NCBI GenBank assembly: GCA_963931925.1
Contig: OZ007569.1
Coordinates: forward strand, 13,262,163 to 13,326,162
Reading direction: 5' to 3'
Origin: Onchidella celtica
Taxonomy: Eukaryota; Mollusca; Gastropoda; Systellommatophora; Onchidiidae
DNA length: 64,000 nucleotides
Shown here: positions 24,401-35,515 of the stretch, one piece after another
How positions within the stretch are numbered: position 1 is the stretch's first letter
Layout: each line of letters begins with the position of its first letter
The notes under the pieces: generated by a model
Told to the model about the DNA's origin: nothing
The model's database searches: none
The model's input: the letters and a program-made list of their open reading frames with translations, nothing else
Position numbers and translations under genes: made by a program

Positions 24401-25821
24401 ACTACAAAATTGAAAGTACCTAAAATGAATCTGTCCACTGTAGGAGAAAAGTCCTTTTCATTTCTTGGCCCTACCATCTGGAACACTCTTCCAAAGACAA
24501 CCAGGGAAATTAATGACATTGGTTCTTTCAAACGCCATCTGAAGACCCATTTCTTTCAGACAAACTAGGCTAGGTGTTTTTCGGCAGCAACAATAGTAAA
24601 TATTTTTGAATTTCTTTTGTGTATGCGTGTGTGTGTGTGTGTGTGTGTAAGAGTTTGTTAAAGCGCCCAGAGCTTGTCATCGACGGGGTTGGGCGCTATA
24701 TAAATGCAATATATTATTATTATTATTATGTCATTATTATGATATTATCTTGTTGCATTATATAATTATGTTCACTGAATATGTGGGAACGTTTTAGGTG
24801 TATCAGTATTGTTGGAGGTAATACAAGTGGGTCGACTTGACTGTTCAGTCTTGTAGTTGTACCATGTAGTTGGGTTTGGCTTTATGCCATGATTATCATA
24901 TCACTTGTAGTGGGAGACTATAACTTGCTTTGGTGGTTGAGACTTAGGTGTTGACTTATCATGTGGGCTGGTCCACCTAGAGATACTCCTGTGACTTTAT
25001 GAGTAAGGAGTTTGGTATTATATCCAGAGGATAGGAAAGGGATAAGTTTGGCTCTGAGTTGAGATAGGCCTGTGGCAGTATGGACTAGGGTTTTTGTGTA
25101 ATATTAATAATCTAGCATGTGCGGAGTTGAGCTGGGTTGGCTAACGGGGCCTAAGTTAATTAATTTTGACTTAATGAGTAGATCCAGTTGGCTATTGCTA
25201 TCCTCTGCTAATTATGATGATAATTGTTAATTAAGGGATACTACGTTGTGCGTGGGTGGGCTAAGTAAGTAGACGGGATTGTCTTTTATTGAGCCATCTA
25301 GCACGGGCAGTTCTGTGGTATGAGTGTGTAGACTCAGCAGACTGTATTTTATTTTAGTTAGTTTAACTCTAGCTCACTCCATAACTAGGATAGATTTGAT
25401 GCGTACAGGGTGCGCGGCGTACAGGGTGCGCGTATACACATGTAAGGCTTAATGTTATCTTGTCTGGAATCAAATTAAGTTTTCTTCCTGATCTAGAATA
25501 ATGGCCGTTGTTATAATATAAGAATTATAACGTGTGGGATAGCCCTTTGTCAGTCTGTAGTTAAGCCAAGGGAAGTAAACATGTTACTTGGTAGGCTTGC
25601 ATCTTATACTCGAGTTGTCTCCCCTGGAGTGCTCACAAAGTAAAGTTACATAATTACTGTTTCATGGGCATACTAGACCTTCCCCATATTTAGTTTACAA
25701 TGTGAATATGGTTATTATTAACTTTTCTGTTTTCTTTTGATGCATTCTTTTGTTTTAGCATGATGTAATGATTAACTGATGAGGCGTGCTGTTAATTCCT
25801 GTTTTCTTGGTTCTTCTTCAG
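21497..25821 (+). other. GT-AG intron within the LTR-type element
   Basis: Donor AATTCAC|GTAAGTTG, acceptor TTGGTTCTTCTTCAG|CGCGCC with a clear pyrimidine tract. At 41033/41034 the related copy (minus strand) reads AATTCAC directly joined to CGCGCC, exactly the spliced product. The 4325-bp intron contains the LINE at 22776-24729 and otherwise unrecognised AT-rich sequence. Confidence 0.72.
22776..24729 (+). mobile_element. CR1/L2-type LINE, 5' truncated, RT intact
   Basis: Reverse transcriptase open from about 22776 to 24568 (from the first ATG at 22883, 561 codons). Motifs in order: KNYRPVSNLPFLSKILEK, LLNLLDLSAAFDTIDH, YGVPQGSVLGPILF, catalytic YADD (YHFYADDTQLYS), KTEVILLG and the C-terminal LDYCNSLLAG / ARLVLKKKKR / LQSLHWLPV region typical of CR1/L2 elements. 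The 3' UTR ends in GGGCGCTATATAAATGCAAT followed by ATT repeats, the known CR1/L2-type tail. The endonuclease domain is missing (5' truncation). The open frame suggests a fairly recent insertion, but it is not autonomous as it stands. Confidence 0.9.
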
Positions 25822-26091
25822 CGCGCCTATCGGTTGGGTTTATCGTGGTTTATTGGGTTTATCGTAATGTCTTGTTTCTTGTATTGTCCCGTGTATTGTA
25901 GTGTTTTTATTATTTGTTTTTTTTCCTTTTCTTTTTAATAAAATTGTTGTCCTCTCAAAACCTGATAGTTTTGTTTGTATGTTTGACTGTGTGAGATAGG
26001 GAACCCGCTCGTCCCGTTCCTGTGTTACATATTTGGTGTCAGATAAGATAGCGATAGAGAGACCGCTCGGTTTACCCGTCCTGTGTTACAT

Positions 26092-27640
26092 TAAGAACAA
26101 AGGTGACAGGAGCGATTGCAATAACTATCGTGGCATATCCCTTCTTAGCATTGTTGGGAAAGTCTTTGCACGAGTCGTACTGGAGAGGCTCCACTCACTT
26201 GCAGAGCAAGTCTACCCTGAATCACAGTGCGGTTTCCGTGTCAACAGATCCACAATAGACATGATCTTCTCCCTCAAACAACTCCAGGAGAAATGCAGGA
26301 AGCAGAGACAGCCACTCTTCATTGCCTTCATAGACTTCACAAAGGCTTTCGATCTGGTCAGGAGGGATGGCATCTTCAAGATACTTCCCAAGATCGAATG
26401 TCCACCCACACTTCTCAGCATCACCAGATCCTTCCACGAAGACATGAAAGGCACCGTCATCTTTGATGGCTCAACATCAGCTGCCTTCAACATACGGAGT
26501 GGAGTAAAACAGGGTTGCGTCCTGGCTCCCACCCTGTTTGGAATCTTCTTTGCTGTGATGCTGAAAGTTCTGCAACTGAAGACATCTACCTCCAAACCAG
26601 GTCAGACGGAAAGCTCTTCAACCTCTCCAGACTAAGAGCCAAGACGAAAGTCCAGCTGAGGTGCCTGCGTGACTTCCTCTTTGCAGACGACGCTGCAGTA
26701 ACTGCTCACTCAGCTGAGGATCTGCAGCAGCTCATGACTCACTTCAGCGATGCCTGCCAGGACGGCGGGCTTTCCATTAGCTTGAAAAAAAAACAGAAGT
26801 CACAAACTGAATGTCGTCCATGATTTCGTGTATCGGGGCACAACCATGTTAGATACCCTCTCACACGACGCAGAGCTTGACAAACGCATCGGCAAGGCAG
26901 CTACCACCATGACCCGACTAAAAAAGAAAGCATTTAACAACAGAAAGCTGACAGAACACATACAGATCCAAATCTACAAAGCCTGCGTCGTGGGCACCAT
27001 CTTGTACGGCAGTGAATCCTGGGCCTTGCGTGCCCGACAAGAGCGAAAGCTTAATGCTTTTCACATGCTTTGCTTCCGACGCATCCTGAACATCACCTGG
27101 CAGGACAAGATCCCAAACAGCACTGTCCTGGAAAGAGCTGGATGTGCCAGCATGTACACGCTGCTGAAACAGAGACGCATGCGCTGGCTTGGCCATGTCG
27201 TGCGCATGTATGACGGACGGATCCCTAAAGATCTCATCTGTGGAGAACTTGTACAGGGAAAAGGTCCCACAGGCAGACCACAGCTGCGATTTAATGCAAG
27301 AGGGACCTAAAAGCTTTAAACATTGACCAGAATAACTGAGCAGCAACAGCCCTGGAACGGTCAGTCTGGAGACAGATTGTGCAGAAAGGTCTCTCCAACT
27401 TCGAAGAGACTCTTGCTCAGCAGCAAGAGGCAAAGAGGATGAGAAGAAAAGCTGCCGCCCAGGCAGTCAGATAAGCCTCAGACTTCATCTGTGCCTTCTG
27501 CTACAGAGACTGCCATTCCCGCATCAGACTGGCCAGCCACACCAGACTCTGTACCAGAAAAAACGCCCAGAGTGCAACTGCATAGTCTTCCGAGCCTGCA
27601 GGATGCCTACTGTAATTATCACCCAATTTTCTGAGTCTTC
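26092..27640 (+). pseudogene. Dead LINE reverse transcriptase inside unit R2
   Basis: Third copy of the unit LINE. The first coding block runs from 26092 to about 26565. A 10-bp deletion after GATGCTGAAA removes bases present at 15742-15751 and shifts the frame (26515-26823). A further shift at the A-run leads to the third block 26828-27310 with RMRWLGHVVRM. The downstream degraded finger is at about 27485-27550. The 5' edge is replaced by the LTR-type element ending at 26090. Confidence 0.85.
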
Positions 27641-27944
27641 CTGTATCTACATTCCAGCTTCATTGTTTTAATGAGTTGATTGATAATTTAGGTGGGAATA
27701 GTTGTATAGTCATAGTGTAAGTTTAGTTTTCATGTATTATCCTCATCTTTAGACATATGCTGGTTACAGTGTTACTAAAATATACATAACTCAGTTTGTT
27801 CACAGCACAAATGGTACTGAATTTGGCCATATAACTCTGAGAACAGTTTGTCATTATCTGTTTCTGTTGATGTTATGAACAACCAAATGTGTATGTGTCA
27901 CTTCCTCCCTGCATTATGTTCCTCATAGTTCAACTGAAACCATT

Positions 27945-30088
27945 ATGCCATATTTAGTACAGTTGACACCTATTAGATCAATGCTCAAGTGCTGGGTAAA
28001 AGTGTCATGGACCATATTTTCCTTCATTTCAGATGTTTGCACAAAACAGTTTTACTGGACAATGCAGGGGATCTGTTTGAATGATAAATCAATGGAGCTG
28101 ATGAGCCACACTGATGGTGACTTGACCTTTGGACTGTTTATGGTTGTAGGTTACCAGGAGACGGCAAGCAGAAAGCATAACATGATCATTTGGTTTATGA
28201 TTGATTTTTCTGCACAGGTGTTGACATGACATCAAATGTAATGTTTTCATGCAGTTACAGAAAGCACTTAAAGATAAATATATATATATATAATGCATTT
28301 CATTCTACAGCTCTCAGAATTTTGATGGAATCTCAATGTTTCTGCTCCATTTCATTTTCACCCTGAGAACTGTGAAAATTGATATCCCGTTGAAACCAAA
28401 CTCTTTATTTGCTTGGACTTATTTACTGAAATTGATGATTAGGAGTGTTATCTATTCCAATATATTTGTTTGCTCTTTGGAAAAAGTGGAAGAAGTAAAT
28501 TTCTCACTGCCAGTACAGTTTCTTTAAACTTTGACTGGAGGTACCAACATGGATGGGGTATTTGGGGTTTTGCTTGTTTCTGTGAAATCATGAAATCTTA
28601 CATGTGATGATGTGCAGGTATCCTGAGATCACAGTATGTGAAGTTGATCTTTTCTTGACATTTATAGCTTTTACAGCTCATATTCATTTTGACTTGGAGG
28701 ACCTCAAGGAGTTGAGCACGATATGTTATATGGTCAAGTCATCTGTTTTTCAGTATAAAATAGAGTATTCCCTTTCCCAAGGTTCCTGTTGAAGAGGATG
28801 TTGAAACCATTAGAGTTACTAGCTGAGTTACTCAGCCCTGCCCGGGAGAAATATCTTTATTACTTAAATCTAGATCCAGGACACAAAGTAAGGTTCCTTC
28901 CACAGACAAAGAAATACAATGACAGAATCAGTATCGACTCGGATTCCTAGCCAACTCTGGAGTTTGCTTTTTCGCTTAAGTTTACAGGCGATTTATGTTT
29001 TCGTTAATTCACAATTTGCTTCTTTCAGCGAATGAACAGTGAGGGAAACTGCATCACGATACTAAAATAGATCATAATAGCATGTCCCTGTCCTAAAAGC
29101 ATGGAGTCGGAAGTGTTTATTGCGAATTTTACGTGTGAATTATGCAAACTGAACAAATTACCCAGATTTTGCAGCATTTTTATATTTTCCCCTCCCTTAC
29201 ATCACATTAAGTTGAGTTATAGACGATGAGAATGCTTCCAGCCCTCCCAAAAAGGGCTTTTGAGGGCAGAACTTTCACCCTTAGCGCCATTATAGTAGGA
29301 TGTTAGTTAAAGACCAATGTTGCCTTCTTCTCCTGAACAGATCATGAACTCCGCCGAGAGTGCTGGCATCCAACCCTTTTGATTTATTAACAGTGACATG
29401 TCCTGCTTGTTCCTGAATGTATACCAAGTTGACCACACTGATACAAAGCTTGCATTTTAACTTATCATTTACAGTATCACCATAGCACCGAACTGGGGGC
29501 GAAGCAGTGTTAGTTTACCATGGTAACAATGTTGAAGACGCGTGTCGTGTTTGGGTGTACAGCCCGTGAGATCAAGAATCCAGCCAGAAGCTTTCATTCG
29601 TATTTATTTGTACTTTTTGGACGTTAAGTTTAAAAGCATTAAATTGAGGTTTTAACGTGATTAATAATAAAATGAAGGAATTTTGATCGCTCGGCCGTAG
29701 CACTGGCACGTGGCTGATTCGTATGTGTTGATTCACATTTCATCATGCATCTTCGTATTTGCTCTATAATTTAAAAAAAAGAAAAGAATTAAGAGATTTG
29801 GTTCTAATCTAATCCTCATCCCTTCTGTCTCCATTAATTCAAGTAAATAGATCTATGTCCATGAGGGATAGTCTATCTACTAAATCTATGAGCTGCAAAA
29901 CAGTAGGCCTAGGCCCTACATTGCCATTCTGCCCCAGTCCTTTTGTTGGTCGGCATCAACTTAGACTGATAGTGGGGAGCTGCACTGTATATTTAGAAAA
30001 ATATTCTGTTTCCAAACGTAGAAAATGATGAGAAAGATATAGTTTGGTTGTCTAAGCCCAAGTTGTCTGATATCTGTACAGATTAGTT
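27945..30088. other. Unrecognised AT-rich DNA
   Basis: Unique sequence with a short TA run (28278-28292). No gene is supported. A short THAP-like ORF at 29520-29627 is listed separately. A candidate exon after TTCATTTCAG near 28041 was not convincing. Confidence 0.4.
29520..29627 (+). pseudogene. Possible THAP-like zinc-finger N-terminus, degenerate
   Basis: A 35-codon ORF in an ACCATGG context reading MVTMLKTRVVFGCTA, then REIKNPARSFHSY. The spacing of G-C and S-F-H resembles the start of a THAP domain (Cys-x-x-x-Gly-Cys then Ser-Phe-His). The first Cys position is Arg (CGT, one base from TGT) and the sequence after SFHSY is unrelated. It could be a chance match. Confidence 0.2.
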
Positions 30089-30533
30089 TGTATTTTGTAT
30101 TTGTATCTGTATAACGCTTTAATCCCATTTGGGAAATTTGCCTTTGTGCCATTGCAGCCCAGTTATAACCGGAGCAGGCGCGTCGTCGCCACACAGTGCA
30201 GCGCCAGTTGATGTTTTTTTTTGGGGGGGGGGGGGGTATGAGGGAGGAGGGGATGAATTTTTATTTAATTTTGCCCGGGCAGCGGCCTGTTAGGCCTGCT
30301 CTTTTTTATTATTTCCAACTGCCAAGGTATCTTTAACATGCGCAACGTGCACATGGGCCCCCCGAATTTTTTCGTCCTTATCCGAGAAGACTAGGTACTC
30401 GATCCTACCCCCCAATAGGATCAGGGACACGAAAATTTGAGAAAAATCCCAAATTTCCAACATGCCTGCAGCGGCCGGGTTTTGAAACCGGGACCCTTGG
30501 CATCAGAAGCGAGCATCTTGCCTCTAGACCACC
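30089..30533 (-). mobile_element. tRNA-derived SINE, second copy
   Basis: Reverse-complement copy of the SINE at 18833-19302. The head GGTGGTCTAGAGGCAAGATG ends at 30533, with a damaged B box (GGTTTCAAAACC). The body is conserved across its length with a G-run at 30224-30236, and the tail near 30089 is a shortened form of the ACAAAT repeat. More diverged than the first copy, hence older or from a different subfamily. Confidence 0.85.
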
Positions 30534-33100
30534 TTGTCCTCCTTGTTGTAAGATAATGGTTAGGTCTGAAGTGCCCTGTTCCAGGCTCAGCCACAAGATA
30601 CAGTAAAGGCTTAAAATGTTATATATTTTTTTTTTTAATGATTTTTTTCTTTTCTTCTTTGGCTTTAAAATCTTCTTTCATTCATTCATGTGTTGGTGTT
30701 CTTTGCTACATTCACGTTTAGTGATAATTACTGCTTTTTTGTAATATCGTCAAATATTTTGTTCTTATTAGAGACAGATTCTGAGCATTTGAAGGTTATG
30801 ATGCAGTTTTACATTGCTGAATGATAAAAAATTATATCATAGAGGAAGGGTAGGAGGAAAACTTGCTCAACGCTGATTTAAGTTATTGGTCTCTTTCGCA
30901 TTGTAATTAAGGCAGTAAACTTGCAAGAATTGGAACCTGGGTTCAGTTTCACGTAGGAGATTTACAAAGCTTTTATTTTAAAAAATCTTAAACCACGGTA
31001 TTTTTTTCCATTCTCTCCAAATTTGTTATTCTTCAGGTTCAGTGTTTTGCAACCTATTTGAATGAGTTTTTTTTTCTTGGGGGGGGGGGGGGGGGGCGCA
31101 TGCGATGAGAACAGAAGGAAGGATTGGAAGTTATATTTCTGAAGTAACCTCATTAACTATCCGTTCACGCTTTTATGGCATGATTTCATATTCATTCATG
31201 TGTTGTACTGTTATCCATTTTTAATTATTTATTAGTTCTTAGTTTATGAATAACCACGCCAGAAACAACAAACTGGTACTGTGCCTATTTTGTCATTGTG
31301 ATTGTTCAATTAGGTTCTCTTTCCTTGATCTCGCTAGCATTTCTGTAGACCAGTGCAGTATTGCCACTGACATAGAACAAACTGTTTATTACTTAGCAAT
31401 AATAAGTGTATACATGTGTGTGAATCACAGAAAGCTCATGCATTAACTTCCATATTATATGTGTACGAAATCAGGTGGAAGAATGAATTGGAATACTACC
31501 TATAATGGCACCTCGCTTAGAATGGCAGTTTTGCAGAGGTCCCGTGAATGCTGTTGTATCCGAGTTCCACTGTATCTGCTTGCTGCTTATTTGTTCTTAT
31601 CCTTTTTTCCTGTGTTTAACAATTGCAGCGGCCAAACAAACACATCTGTACTAGCTGATTTGGAGGGTCTGGTTTCATCCCTCAGTTAAACCTCTTGGAG
31701 TGGAGGATTCAGATAATCATCAGATTCAGTGTTACAGAATTGTAGTCTAAAGAATAAATTTAAAATACATTTGAGTTGTGCGGAAGTAGAATGAGAAAGG
31801 TTAGGGATACACACATTTGTTTACACAAGCTCAGAAGAAGAGTGCATTTTGCTTCATTCCTGCTCTTTTTCTAATCCATCTTGTTGTCTGTAGACTTGAG
31901 TGTATCCTCAATGTTTCAGTAGTTTTCTGCCCAGTCATAAGACATTCAGCCTGCCAGTTTAAACATGTCAGTTATTAAGTTGTTGCATCCACGTGTGTTA
32001 ATCTGTGTCGGCCTTGTTGCCTATCCTATGTTTTTATTGTTTGTACTGTGCTTATCCTGTTGCACTATGATGTGGAAGCTTGGCTGAAGTGAGAAAAGAT
32101 AACACAATCCTCAACCAATATTTGGTCTTTTCATTCGAATGGACTGGAGTGGTTCTAGTCTTTGATGATAGTAATCTTACTGCAAATTTTATGTTATTTA
32201 CATGAGTTATGCTTCAGAGATGGTTTGAAAAACATCATTCAGTACCAATAGTTCACAATCTGATCACTTCCAGAGTAACAGAGAATTTATTTTTCACAGT
32301 GCTTCACCGGAAATTGTGTTTCTGTGTACTTTGCACTGTTAGATGTCAGACATTAGAATTTCACAGTTTGAAAAAAGATTTTGTTAATTTTGACAGCTTA
32401 TTTCTCTGCAGGTAGGAGATGGGAATGACGTGTTCTGTTGACTTTGCCTATCAGCTTTACATAACCTCACTAGATGTGTCTGGAAAATGAAACTCAAAAT
32501 TTAAGGGAGCCACATCAGTTACTTATGAGCGGCTTTGTTTTTAACACTGTTGTCAATTTGCAAAATTGAGGCCTTGTAGTGACATTCATTCAGCCTTGCA
32601 CTGCTCTTGTCAGAAATTGGTGAGGTAATCATGGTAGTCAAACTTCTGATACCTTTTGACATTGAACTAGTAGTAGTACAGATCTGCAGCCAAGCTTCCA
32701 CATTATACATCTTGAGTTGCATGTGTTTGTATGTAATCCGACAAGAAATTTTTTGTTTTTGTTATATTTATCAAACGGGCCGACAAGTACATATCTATCT
32801 ATAATATTATAATCATGATGATGATTAAGCTGAGGATAAATAACATGATTTACGTTCACATACCATAACCTAACTGGTGCATGTTTGAGAAGTGGAATGG
32901 CTGCAGCATAGCAGAATTACTACTGGGTATGTTTTATAGTGCAGCATCAAGATAGTTACACGCAAAAGCTATGGTTTCAATGGCAGTCTTAAGCATTGCT
33001 GGTGGGTGGGATCTACAACTTTAGACTGGCTACGATATAATACTATAGTCCTTGCATTTGTACCGTAATATCTTGCATACATCTTAATTTAGATTATACC
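30534..33100. other. Unrecognised DNA with homopolymer runs
   Basis: AT-rich unique sequence. There is a T/G tract at 31068-31097 with 17 consecutive G. One short stretch after a good acceptor (31629-31689) is listed separately. No other supported gene. Confidence 0.4.
31629..31689 (+). CDS. Possible terminal coding exon
   Basis: The acceptor-like TTTAACAATTGCAG is followed by an open stretch GQTNTSVLADLEGLVSSLS and TAA. The composition is protein-like and it ends at a stop, as a last exon would. No matching upstream exon or family was identified, so this is weak. Confidence 0.15.
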
Positions 33101-33196
33101 GCTTACAGGCTTTTGTTTTTTGTGTGTTTTTCTGGTTGAGTGTTGCAAGGCGACCCTCGTGCAGTCGAGTGCTCTAAACAGTTCACATCCGCCTCA
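33100..33196 (+). mobile_element. LTR 3'-end fragment
   Basis: The stretch with CTCGTGCAGTCGAGTGCTC followed by CATGACA resembles the last about 90 bp of the LTR at 10575-11812 (CTCGTGCAGTCGAATGCTCC ... CGTGACA). The rest of the LTR was not identified. Confidence 0.45.
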
Positions 33197-33812
33197 TGAC
33201 ACCGTTCTATCCTATAATCTATACTGTTTCTCTCCCCCCCTCCCCCAACCGTTCTGTTCCCCCTACTCCTCCGTACACATCTGTCATAAACATCTGCAAA
33301 TCATTGTTGAGGCCCAGCACACCAACAAGGGGTGTTTTGAGGGATGTGGGACACCTTCCAATAACATTTTTATTGAAAAAAACGTTCAAATGCGATTTTC
33401 TCGAAATTGCACTTTTATTTCTGTAATGTCTGAACAGTTTTTTATTTATTGACCAATTGGTATAAGATGTGGCTAACAGCATGTTTGAACAAATTTAAAA
33501 TTCACACAGAAGGAAATTTGTTTAAATTTTCATTTTTTTTTTTTAATGATTTTTTTTTGTGTGTGATAGAAAATAGGGGAAAAAATGGAATTCCGCTACA
33601 TACCCTTTTCAAAAAGTCATAACAAAAGATCTGTGAAAGATATCAAAATGCCCTGTGTAAAGTTTTTAATCGGATTGAATAACACACAAGAGAAGGTTAA
33701 TAATAATTATTATCCAGTAAAATTTGGCGAAGCCTTTCTATATTGAATCTGACACTTTTTGGAAACTTAAAATCCAAGATTGCGATGTTTCCATGGCAAC
33801 CACACATATATA

Positions 33813-34616
33813 TACAGAACGTCGATTTTAAGTCGTACCCTAAGACTGGGTTTTCATGGGTACGGAAGCGCCGATGGACATGTCAACAACCCTTTAAGTA
33901 GTGAAATAAAAAGAATATTTTCATGTGTCCGGAAACACCACGTCCGTACACTTGGAAACATCCTGTCTTTTTACTCCTTGGTGGATTCCTGAGGTGTCCG
34001 CTGCCATGGCCGTTTCCGTAAACATGAAAGTACAGCGTAAGAAAAAAAAAAAGACATTACATTTTTTCCTTTGGATGAAGATCTTTCAAAATACATGTAT
34101 TACTCAGTACGCTCGCCGTCATTACTATAAGAATGTTTATCCATGTCAGTAATAATAATTTCAACATTAATTTTACAGAATTGTAATAGAACAGTTGATA
34201 ATGAGGCTCAAAGTTTAAAATGTAAAGCAAACCTTTGCATGGCGAAATCTCAGAGTTGAAGGTTCATTATAAATATTTACATTCCCACAGATTTCAATCA
34301 CAATTCACTGCTAAAAAACACAGGGAAAATTTAATTATTTTACTTGCAATTTCATTCCACTGCTAGTGCTATTCAGCTAAATTATAATACAAAGCTGTTG
34401 CTGTAATGGCTATATTGTGAACTAAACAGATTCGTGCAATGTAAAGTTCAATTATAGATTATTTTTTCTTCGCTGCAGGAAAGAATTATGGATTTGTATG
34501 GAATAAATGAATTATGTATGGTATCGACGTCATTTTTTTTTTTTACTTCCGTCTATAACAGTGAGATGATTTTGGGGTTCAATATGATGAATGAAAAAAA
34601 CAAAAACTGTAAAAGG
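33813..34616. repeat. Segment duplicated from (or to) the Gr-like intron at 56495-57268
   Basis: About 800 bp aligning end to end, with modest divergence, to the second intron of the Gr-like gene. It includes the MITE and a unique part (for example GCATGGCGAAATCTCAGAG, AATACAAAGCTGT). Neither flanking Gr exon is present here. The right edge is exactly where a LINE 3' end has inserted (34617). Confidence 0.85.
33839..34041. mobile_element. MITE-like element, copy 1
   Basis: About 200 bp bounded by an imperfect terminal inverted repeat of about 30 bp (CTAAGACTGGGTTTTCATG at the left, CATGAAAGTACAGCGTAAG at the right). Second copy at 56520-56716. No coding capacity. The superfamily is not clear from the ends. 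Confidence 0.65.
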
Positions 34617-35515
34617 TTCAAGTTCAATTTCAGTTTATTGTAGGCCCTGGCGGCCAATTCAAAATACACAGATCATGTAAACAATCTTTGAAAACATTAA
34701 AAACAAACAGACAAAATGCACGGTCGTTCACTCTCTCCGCTCCCTGCTGCCTGCAGTATTTTACTATTTATACACTTACTTACTATAAAATACAACTTGT
34801 AATTGCCAGCAACAGTCATCATATTTCAATCCTTAAACCCCCCCCCCCCTGATCTTTCCTCACCTTTATCTGTTGTAAATTTACTACAACTGAAGTTATC
34901 GCTATAATTTATTTTTTCACACGAAAATGAATTCAGTTTTCAGACTTCGCTAGGAGAAGTCACAAAGCGACATTATTGTATTCGCTTAGAACTTTATTGC
35001 AAAACTGCAAACGAATGTAGTTCTCTATCGTGCATCGACGACAGAAAATTTATAAGCCTAAACATGCTTGGTCTAACAAGTAGCCAAGATGGCGAAAACT
35101 GTTTCCTTATATCTTTGAATTTTTTGCAAGTCAGTAACACGTGAAATTCGTCCTCCAATTCATTACAGGTCTCACATAATCTCATAACATACTCCAGTTT
35201 AGGCCTCTGCCACCTTCCCCTCTCCACCATAAAGTTGTGAGAGCCCAATCTTATCTTTGCTATGGCTATCCCTAAATGCTTCTGCTTTACTTCCTGTAAA
35301 TAATTTTCTGAGTAAAATTCAACAGCTAAATGTCTATAGGGCCTATATAGACGATTCTCACTTAAATGCTCTATATCACTGAGGCATGTTTGTTGAAAAT
35401 TGTCACGTAGGCGTTGTTCAAATTCAGATAAAAGTCTGATCAACTTTTTGGCTTTCCCAGATGTATCCAAATCCAGATTTCTCCAGCATTTTCTTTTACA
35501 GTGAAGCCCAGTTAA
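34617..35515 (-). mobile_element. LINE 3' fragment with zinc-knuckle C-terminus
   Basis: Minus-strand ORF 35470-34994 (158 codons) ends a non-LTR retrotransposon protein. It reads IAKIRLGSHNFMVERGRW, then CETCNELEDEFHVLLTCKKF, the Cys-Cys-His-Cys motif found at the end of several LINE reverse transcriptases. The 3' UTR extends to 34617 and ends ACTGAAATTGAACTTGAA. The RT domain is absent (5' truncated near 35515). It is inserted at the edge of the duplicated Gr-intron segment. Confidence 0.75.

Larger units (their letters stand above)
19379..26090 (+). mobile_element. Long LTR-type element (LTR plus leader remnant) with internal intron
   Basis: Inserted in unit R2. It begins TGTCATGGTTTAAG and first ends TGTGTTACA at 26029. 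TATTTGGTGTCAGAT follows (a TGG-type primer-binding site just after an LTR end), and then the last 45 bp of the LTR again, ending 26090. This looks like a 5' LTR, a scrap of leader and a truncated 3' LTR. Marks of a promoter and end are a TATA box (AGTATAAAAGTG, about 19871) and AATAAA at 25937-25942. It carries a GT-AG intron (21497-25821) with a CR1/L2 LINE inside it. A related copy without the intron is at 40789-41685. No coding region of its own is seen. Flanks show no clean target duplication. Confidence 0.65.
17987..27944 (+). repeat. 3.64-kb repeat unit R2, split by a SINE and a 6.7-kb LTR-type element
   Basis: Second unit of the right array. Unit sequence is present at 17987-18832, 19303-19378 and 26091-27944. 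It stops at CAACTGAAACCATT, where R1 continues at 17134. Interruptions are the SINE (18833-19302) and the element 19379-26090, the latter landing in the 5' edge of the dead LINE (CATGATTAC | TTAAGAAC). Confidence 0.88.

Noticed and set aside
28041..28095. Coding exon after TTCCTTCATTTCAG (CLHKTVLLDNAGDLFE-stop)
   Set aside because: Good acceptor, but no recognisable family, no partner exon, and short enough to be chance.
34994..35470. Host zinc-finger gene
   Set aside because: The Cys-Cys-His-Cys motif with E-D-E-x-H is typical of LINE C-termini, and the 3' end carries a retrotransposon-type UTR.
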